Shown piece after piece: positions 40,001-45,015 of a DNA stretch of 45,015 bases (positions are counted from its first letter, which is position 1; the number at the start of each line of letters is the position of its first letter). Below the pieces are notes generated by a model. That model was not told where the DNA came from. It saw only the letters and a list, made by a program, of their open reading frames with translations, and did no database searches. Both the position numbers and the translations under genes were made by a program. Origin of the DNA: Cytophagaceae bacterium SCN 52-12 (GTDB taxonomy: Bacteria > Bacteroidota > Bacteroidia > Cytophagales > Spirosomataceae); the NCBI GenBank assembly GCA_001724175.1, contig MEDT01000049.1:1-45015 (forward strand). Direction: 5' to 3'.

Positions 40001-41102
40001 AATTCTTTTTATCACACCATTAGCCTCAAGAACAGGCTCGGAGATGATGCTCCTTAATATCATCCTTCGCCTGGACAGATCCAAGTATGAAGTCGCCGTA
40101 GCGAGCTATGCGCAGGGAGAGCTGCTCGGCGATCTTCCTGACTACGTGCGGGTCTATAAGGTGCCGGGCAACTTCACCATGCTCGACCGCATCAGCTATC
40201 ATCTCGGGCGGCACCCCATTACAACGGCTCTGAAGGACATTCAGAAAGATTTCCGGGCGGATATGTGGTACCTCAATACCATCGTCCTGCCGCAGGCGGC
40301 TTCCACCGCCGTATCGCTGAATATCCCTTTCGTAGTTCATTTTCATGAAATGCCCCTTTCTTATGTATATGTAAACGAGGAAGAGTTCGACCTGATCATC
40401 AGGAAAGCGCATCATATCATCGGCTGCTCGGAGGCCACATGCCTGGGGATCAGGCAGGCAGGGGCCGGCAGCGTGTCGCTGGTGTATTCGTTTATAGAAG
40501 ATAAGATGCGGTCGAAAGACGACGTCGATGTAGCTGCCATAAGAGCGCAATTCGGAATCGCGCCCGGCCAGTTTGCCTGGATCATGTCAGGGGTTCCGTC
40601 TGAAAGAAAGGGGTTTGACTTTTTTCCTGAAATAGCCGGGCTGCTGGACGATGAAAACACCCACCTGATCTGGGTCGGCGGCGGCGGAGCCCGCGACGGC
40701 TACATCAGCTGGGTCGAAAACCGCATCAGTTCCCTGCGCTCGCGCACCAGGATACACCTGGCCGGCAGGCAGAAAGAAAAATACGACCAATACCTCCACG
40801 CTGCCGACGGGTTTATCCTTACTTCCAGGCAGGATCCTTTCCCGCTGGTGATGATTGAAGCCGCCGCATTGGGCAAGCCCATTGTCTCCTTTCCTTCGGG
40901 GGGAGTATCCGAACTGATGATCGAAGGGATGGGCAGCGTGACGGAGGACATCAGCCCGAAGCAAATGGCGCTGGAGATGAAGAAAATAATGAATGGGGAA
41001 ATTGTTTGCGATCCGGCCGTATCGAGGCAGCGGATGGCCGAATATGACATTTCCAAAGGAATGGAGGCCTGGAACCGGGTAATGGACCAGGTTGCCTGGT
41101 AA
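39978..41102 (+). CDS. Glycosyltransferase family 4/1 (GT-B)
   Basis: The 374-residue product is a GT-B enzyme. Its N-terminal lobe has ITPLASRTGSEMMLLNIILRL, and the interdomain segment is IMSGVPSERKGFDFFPEIAG. The retaining-enzyme ExxxxxxxE pattern lies in DPFPLVMIEAAALGKPIVSFPSGGVSE. VHFHEMPLSYVYV is a typical mid-lobe strand. It transfers a sugar from a nucleotide donor in the cytoplasm or at the inner membrane face. Its ATG lies inside the end of the family 2 gene. Only 10 bases separate its stop from the convergent regulator gene. Confidence 0.92.
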   Translation: MKETKKRRILFITPLASRTGSEMMLLNIILRLDRSKYEVAVASYAQGELLGDLPDYVRVYKVPGNFTMLDRISYHLGRHPITTALKDIQKDFRADMWYLNTIVLPQAASTAVSLNIPFVVHFHEMPLSYVYVNEEEFDLIIRKAHHIIGCSEATCLGIRQAGAGSVSLVYSFIEDKMRSKDDVDVAAIRAQFGIAPGQFAWIMSGVPSERKGFDFFPEIAGLLDDENTHLIWVGGGGARDGYISWVENRISSLRSRTRIHLAGRQKEKYDQYLHAADGFILTSRQDPFPLVMIEAAALGKPIVSFPSGGVSELMIEGMGSVTEDISPKQMALEMKKIMNGEIVCDPAVSRQRMAEYDISKGMEAWNRVMDQVAW

Positions 41103-41112
41103 AGACTGCCTG

Positions 41113-41787
41113 CTAGCGGTCGAACCATTTATTGCGGTAGGCGAGGCTTATGGCCTGCGCCCTGGAGTTGATATGCAGCTTATGGTATATCCTCGCTATA
41201 TGGGTTCTGACTGTCAGGGTGCTGACATCCAGGTGCGCAGCTATTTTTTTTGCATCCCAGCCCTTCACCAGGTGACTTAAAATTTCTTTTTCCCTGTCTG
41301 TAATATGCCCCGGTATGGCGGCAGACTGCGCTTCTGACTCGGGGGGCGTTATTTTGCTCAGCAACTGAAGCGTTTTCCTGGCAATAGACGGGCTCATAGG
41401 GGCTCCTCCGTATTCCAGCACATTAATTACCGCTTCTTTCAGAACATGGGCAGGCTCGTGCTTCAGGAGATACCCCGATGCCCCGGCAGTAATGGCCTCG
41501 AAAATCCTGTCGTCGTCGTCGAAAACGGTAAGCGCCAGGAAAAATATTTCGGGATTGAGCGTCTTGGCCAGCCTGATGGTTTCGATGCCGTCCATTTCGG
41601 GCATTTCGAGATCCATGAAAATCACCTGCGGCAGCTTCCCGGGAGCCATGCCTTCAAGTATTTCCATACATTCATGGCCGCTTCCCGCCGAGAACACCAG
41701 GCTCAGGCCTTCCACCATATGGATTTTCCGTTCGAAATCGTTACGGTTAATTCGCTTGTCGTCGACAAATGCAACAGTATAAGACAT
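41113..41787 (-). CDS. NarL/LuxR-type response regulator
   Basis: The ATG at 41787 starts the receiver domain properly (MSYTVAFVDD); the frame is open upstream without a plausible N-terminus. In the 224-residue product, acidic residues D9-D10, phospho-acceptor Asp59 in VIFMDLEMPEMDG and the Lys in GYLLKHEP make a complete receiver. The C-terminal LuxR helix-turn-helix (about 158-215) reads ITDREKEILSHLVKGWDAKKI, then LDVSTLTVRTHIARIYHKL. It is 58 bases downstream of the histidine kinase gene on the same strand, a standard pair. Confidence 0.95.
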   Translation of the reverse strand: MSYTVAFVDDKRINRNDFERKIHMVEGLSLVFSAGSGHECMEILEGMAPGKLPQVIFMDLEMPEMDGIETIRLAKTLNPEIFFLALTVFDDDDRIFEAITAGASGYLLKHEPAHVLKEAVINVLEYGGAPMSPSIARKTLQLLSKITPPESEAQSAAIPGHITDREKEILSHLVKGWDAKKIAAHLDVSTLTVRTHIARIYHKLHINSRAQAISLAYRNKWFDR

Positions 41788-41845
41788 GAGGCAGGATGAT
41801 TGATATAAATTCAAAGTTAACCGGGCAATAACTGAATTCACATAC

Positions 41846-43807
41846 TTAATTTGAAGTAGTTGTCAGCTCTACGCTGGTACCTTCACCGGCTTTCGAATGC
41901 CATCTGATCGTCCACCCGGCTTCCGCAGCCCTGGCTTTCATATTGGCGATCCCGTTTCCTCCGTACCCCGTCGTACCTGCTCCCGCGGTCATGCCGGTCC
42001 CGTTGTCATTTATACAGATCCGCCAGCCGCCGGAGCCTTCTACCTGGACGGTCAGCGAGGTACAATGGCTATGCCTCGCAGCGTTGATGCTCGCTTCCCT
42101 GATGATCTGGTACAGGTGAAACGCCTGGAAGGGCGGGATGACAACGTCTTCGCCGATAGCTTCGTTCACTGCGAACGTGATATGCGGGAAGCTCCTTTCC
42201 AAACGGTGGAAAAAAACTTTGACCCGGTCGCTGAGTGCGGTGAGCGACAGCGATTTTTTATTAAGGATCCAGATCGTATCGCTCAGCTGCGAAACGATCG
42301 CCATCGAATTGTGCCTGAGCTCGCGGAGCGCGTTTCTGCTTTCGATATTTACCGGATCTTTGTCGATGAATTCCAGGTTGGAAACGATAGAGGCGGCGTA
42401 TGCGCCCAGGTTGTCGTGTAAGTCGGCTGCGATACGCCGGCGCTCCGATTCTTCCGCGTGCGCTATTGCCCTGGCCGCAGAATCTTTTTCCTGCTGTAAT
42501 ATAAGAGCCGTTTTCAGCTGCTGACGTTTCCTGAATTCCGAAAAAATGAGCCATCCCGCCGCCGAGGCCAGCCCGAGCAGGGCCAGCGACCCGTAAAGGA
42601 AATAATCTTTTTTCAGGAGCTCATACTGTTGCTGGATGATCGTGTTTTCTTTTTTCTGTACGTCGTAGCGCATCTGAAGGCCGGCGATAGCCTCGGCAGA
42701 ATTGGCTTCGTAGAAAGAGTCTTTGGCAGCTACTATTTTCTCGAGAAACTCAAGGTAGGGTTTCTGCTCACCCTTTATTTTGTAGCACCTGGCCAGGACT
42801 TCGTAGTAGGCCAGGCGGATCTTGATATTGCTGGCTATCACCTGCCCCGAGGGCCCGTTAATAGCCAGGTCCTTACCTTCGCCCAGGAGGCCTTTGCAGA
42901 AAGTGATGGCTTTATCGGTCTGCCCGGTTTCGATATAAAAGTTGGCCAGGCCCAGGTTGTCGCTTACCCACATGGCAGGATCACCCATTTTCCGGCGGGT
43001 TTCCAGCATCTCGAGGAGCGACGCTTCCGCCTCTTTCAGCTTTCCCAGGTACATCATGATGTCGGCCTTCCGCTGGAGCCCTATCGCCAGGTTATCGAGA
43101 TTCTGGATCCTGTAGCAGAGACGAAGCCCTTCGTTGATATAGTACTGAGCGGAATCCGCTTTGTTCAGCTTTTTGTAGGCATCTGCGAAATTAAGGTATA
43201 TCGCCGATCTTACCAGGCCATACCTGGGATGCCCTGATATTGAACCGGCGGCCTTTGACAGCCATCCGACGGCCTCTGAAGGCTTTTCTCTCACCAGCGC
43301 TATTGAGCCCAGGGTGTTCAGGTTGGCGCTCAGCGCAATAGTGTCACTGTAATTTTCGGCCTCTTCTACCAGCTCGTAAAGTACTGTGAGCGCGTCCTGG
43401 AGGCGGTCCGCCCCGCCCAGGCACATTGCTTTCTGACGTTTGAGCCTGAAATAGAGTTCCCGTTCCTTAGTTTCTGATGCCGACACCAATTGCAGCCCGT
43501 TATCGATCGCTACCAATGAGCTGTCGATCCATCCCCAGCGCCAGTACATATAAGACATCGCAAGGGCGGCGCCCGCCTGCTGGTTGTTGTTCCCGATCCT
43601 GTCGGCCATGTCCCTGGCCAGGTAGGCATATTTGTCCAGAGTATCCCGGCTGATGCTTTTGTACTCATCGCAAAGGGCCAGGACGCGTTCGAGCCTGTCA
43701 TTTTCGTTTGCGGCGTGCCTGACAGCGCTTAAAATGCTGTCTATCTTTCCGGTCTGCGAAAAGACGGAGAGGGGGAGCCAGAGCAAAATGAATGACAGGT
43801 ATCTCAT
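41846..43807 (-). CDS. TPR sensor histidine kinase (HisKA_3, NarX/DegS-like)
   Basis: The 653-residue product has a signal peptide (MRYLSFILLWLPLSVFSQ) and periplasmic TPR repeats to about residue 395. One membrane helix lies at 403-423, followed by a HisKA_3 domain in which His464 of IAADLHDNLGAYAASIV is the phospho-acceptor. The C-terminal ATPase has REASINAARHS (N-box), INDNGTG and GNGIANMKARA. A TAACTTTG at 43828-43821 could be its -7 element but would leave a very short leader. The kinase pairs with the NarL-type regulator downstream and is divergent from the surface-protein gene at 44005, a possible target. Confidence 0.95.
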   Translation of the reverse strand: MRYLSFILLWLPLSVFSQTGKIDSILSAVRHAANENDRLERVLALCDEYKSISRDTLDKYAYLARDMADRIGNNNQQAGAALAMSYMYWRWGWIDSSLVAIDNGLQLVSASETKERELYFRLKRQKAMCLGGADRLQDALTVLYELVEEAENYSDTIALSANLNTLGSIALVREKPSEAVGWLSKAAGSISGHPRYGLVRSAIYLNFADAYKKLNKADSAQYYINEGLRLCYRIQNLDNLAIGLQRKADIMMYLGKLKEAEASLLEMLETRRKMGDPAMWVSDNLGLANFYIETGQTDKAITFCKGLLGEGKDLAINGPSGQVIASNIKIRLAYYEVLARCYKIKGEQKPYLEFLEKIVAAKDSFYEANSAEAIAGLQMRYDVQKKENTIIQQQYELLKKDYFLYGSLALLGLASAAGWLIFSEFRKRQQLKTALILQQEKDSAARAIAHAEESERRRIAADLHDNLGAYAASIVSNLEFIDKDPVNIESRNALRELRHNSMAIVSQLSDTIWILNKKSLSLTALSDRVKVFFHRLERSFPHITFAVNEAIGEDVVIPPFQAFHLYQIIREASINAARHSHCTSLTVQVEGSGGWRICINDNGTGMTAGAGTTGYGGNGIANMKARAAEAGWTIRWHSKAGEGTSVELTTTSN

Positions 43808-44004
43808 TTTCAGGGTTTCCCAAAGTTATCGAAATTTTTTCTTGCTTTTAAAAACAGAATGGCCGGCCGTGTGACGTATAACGACGTCGAGTACTACAAA
43901 TTGAGTATTTCCCTTTCAGGGCCGATGCAGGAAATTTGATCCGGAATTCAGTTACGATTTCTGAACCAGCATTTTCCTCATTTAACTAAAAATTACCGGT
44001 CGCT

Positions 44005-45015
44005 ATGAAGAGACATTTCCTTTACCTGATTTTCGGAATGCTGATTTTCCCTTTGGGCGCCTACGCGCAGACCTGGAACGGAAGTGAAAGTGAGGACTGG
44101 GCAGATGACAGGAACTGGACACCCAACGGTAAGCCTGTAAACGGCAGCAATGTGACGATACCCGGCAGCCTGGCGGGCGGGGCCTATTGGCCCAGGCTGC
44201 TGACGGATCCGGATACCATCAGAAGCCTTGTTATGAACAGCGGCAGCCGGCTGGATGTAAACGGCTTTAAGATCGTAGCGACGAACGCGGTAAATATGAC
44301 CGGGGCTATGATTTCGAATAGCGGAGCCGGACCTGTTACCCTGGAAGTGGAAGCAGATAACTCCTATCTGCGCAATTCGGTTTTCGCCGGCGGACTCGAT
44401 TTCACAGCCAAAGGAAGCGCGATACTGAATGAGGCCGATGCTATTGGCCCAAATACCTACAATGGCAATGTGAAGATCACCATGACCGGCTCCGGGACGC
44501 TTAACTTTTCAACAGGCATACGGTCGGTAGTAAACGGCAACCTGGCCATCGAACGGTCTGCTGACGGCGCTGCCGGGGCGACCAACGTTTTTACCAGCGG
44601 TGCGGCTGCTTCCATTGGGGTCACCGGAAACTTTACCTATATCAACAAAGCCGGCGGGGCTACCATGATCGGCGGTTCGTCCGGTAAAACGATCATCGGG
44701 GGGAAGGTGGACATCGAGGTAGAAACCACGGGCTCCAATCCCTCTTTTATGCTGCAGCGTTTAGCGAATAACACGACGGGCGGTGTGGTGGAGATCCTCA
44801 GCCCGGGCGCATTCAGCCTGCTTAACGATACCCTGACGGTAGCCGGCTTTACCGTAACGGGAAAGAAGTTCGGCGACAGCAATATTGACTACAATAAGCT
44901 GACCTTTGACTCTTTCCTGTATGAAGACGATCCGGCCAATAATGCGCCGCTCTATATATCGCGCAGCGAGTTCAACGGCCCAGCGGTATTTACCTTAAAG
45001 GGACTTGCCGAGTTC
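44005..45015 (+). CDS. Large secreted surface protein, N-terminal part (3' end outside window)
   Basis: The frame opens at ATG 44005 and stays open for all 337 codons to the window edge. A signal peptide (MKRHFLYLIFGMLIFPLGAYAQ) is followed by WNGSESEDWADDRNWTPNGKP and NVTIPG, the W...W...P...V.I motif seen at the start of many T9SS-secreted, beta-helical surface proteins. It resembles the corresponding region of the split gene at 24498-25400. Strand-turn repeats rich in Gly, Asn, Thr and Ser follow. I expect a T9SS sorting domain beyond the window, but that cannot be seen. It is divergent from the NarL-type kinase gene, 197 bases away. Confidence 0.85.
   Translation, partial: MKRHFLYLIFGMLIFPLGAYAQTWNGSESEDWADDRNWTPNGKPVNGSNVTIPGSLAGGAYWPRLLTDPDTIRSLVMNSGSRLDVNGFKIVATNAVNMTGAMISNSGAGPVTLEVEADNSYLRNSVFAGGLDFTAKGSAILNEADAIGPNTYNGNVKITMTGSGTLNFSTGIRSVVNGNLAIERSADGAAGATNVFTSGAAASIGVTGNFTYINKAGGATMIGGSSGKTIIGGKVDIEVETTGSNPSFMLQRLANNTTGGVVEILSPGAFSLLNDTLTVAGFTVTGKKFGDSNIDYNKLTFDSFLYEDDPANNAPLYISRSEFNGPAVFTLKGLAEF

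Overview
The window is chromosomal DNA from a member of the Bacteroidota. The evidence is a SusC/SusD outer-membrane pair driven by an ECF sigma factor and a FecR anti-sigma factor, type IX secretion (T9SS) C-terminal sorting domains, TPR-bearing sensor kinases, few Shine-Dalgarno sites, and promoters of the TTTG/TAnnTTTG type. G+C looks close to 50%. I cannot name the genus. I see no rRNA, tRNA, CRISPR array, intact transposase or prophage.

Left part (1-20.9 kb). A LysM-protein tail, a Dabb protein, mnmA and a glycosyltransferase-like gene read rightward. The minus strand from 13.8 to 2.9 kb then holds a nutrient-acquisition locus: ECF sigma factor, FecR, SusC with an STN signalling domain, SusD, an exported RraA-like aldolase, a Tat-exported acid-sugar-dehydratase-like enolase-superfamily enzyme, and a BASS-type sodium symporter. 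Together they suggest uptake of a sugar acid or similar compound, dehydration and aldol cleavage outside the cytoplasm, and import of a keto acid. An 11-base motif is shared upstream of the sigma gene and of susC. A possible housekeeping run follows on the minus strand: glycosyltransferase family 9, a coiled-coil membrane protein, priA and pyk. A DUF1684 protein lies beyond it.

Middle part (20.9-29.3 kb). A TPR lipoprotein and an outer-membrane-barrel-like protein precede an accessory-looking, visibly more A+T-rich stretch. It holds a T9SS surface-protein gene split by a frameshift, a gene-poor area with a possible gene relic, and a TPR histidine kinase divergent from a LytTR response regulator. 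A 110-base element, about 70% identical in two copies, lies upstream of the T9SS gene and between the kinase and the regulator.

Right part (29.3-45 kb). Six tightly packed minus-strand genes (polyol-permease-like MFS transporter, 2-hydroxyacid dehydrogenase, LsrK-like FGGY kinase, second FGGY kinase, histidine phosphatase, glycerophosphodiesterase) form a catabolic operon divergent from a DeoR-family regulator. A shared 12-base motif is a candidate operator. The layout recalls the Bacillus subtilis yoaDCB genes. Then come a secreted metallophosphoesterase, two overlapping glycosyltransferase genes, a NarL-type two-component system, and the start of a large secreted surface protein running off the window.

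Two systems look least described: the exported dehydratase/aldolase locus and the two-kinase operon. Both functional readings are inferences from family membership and gene order.
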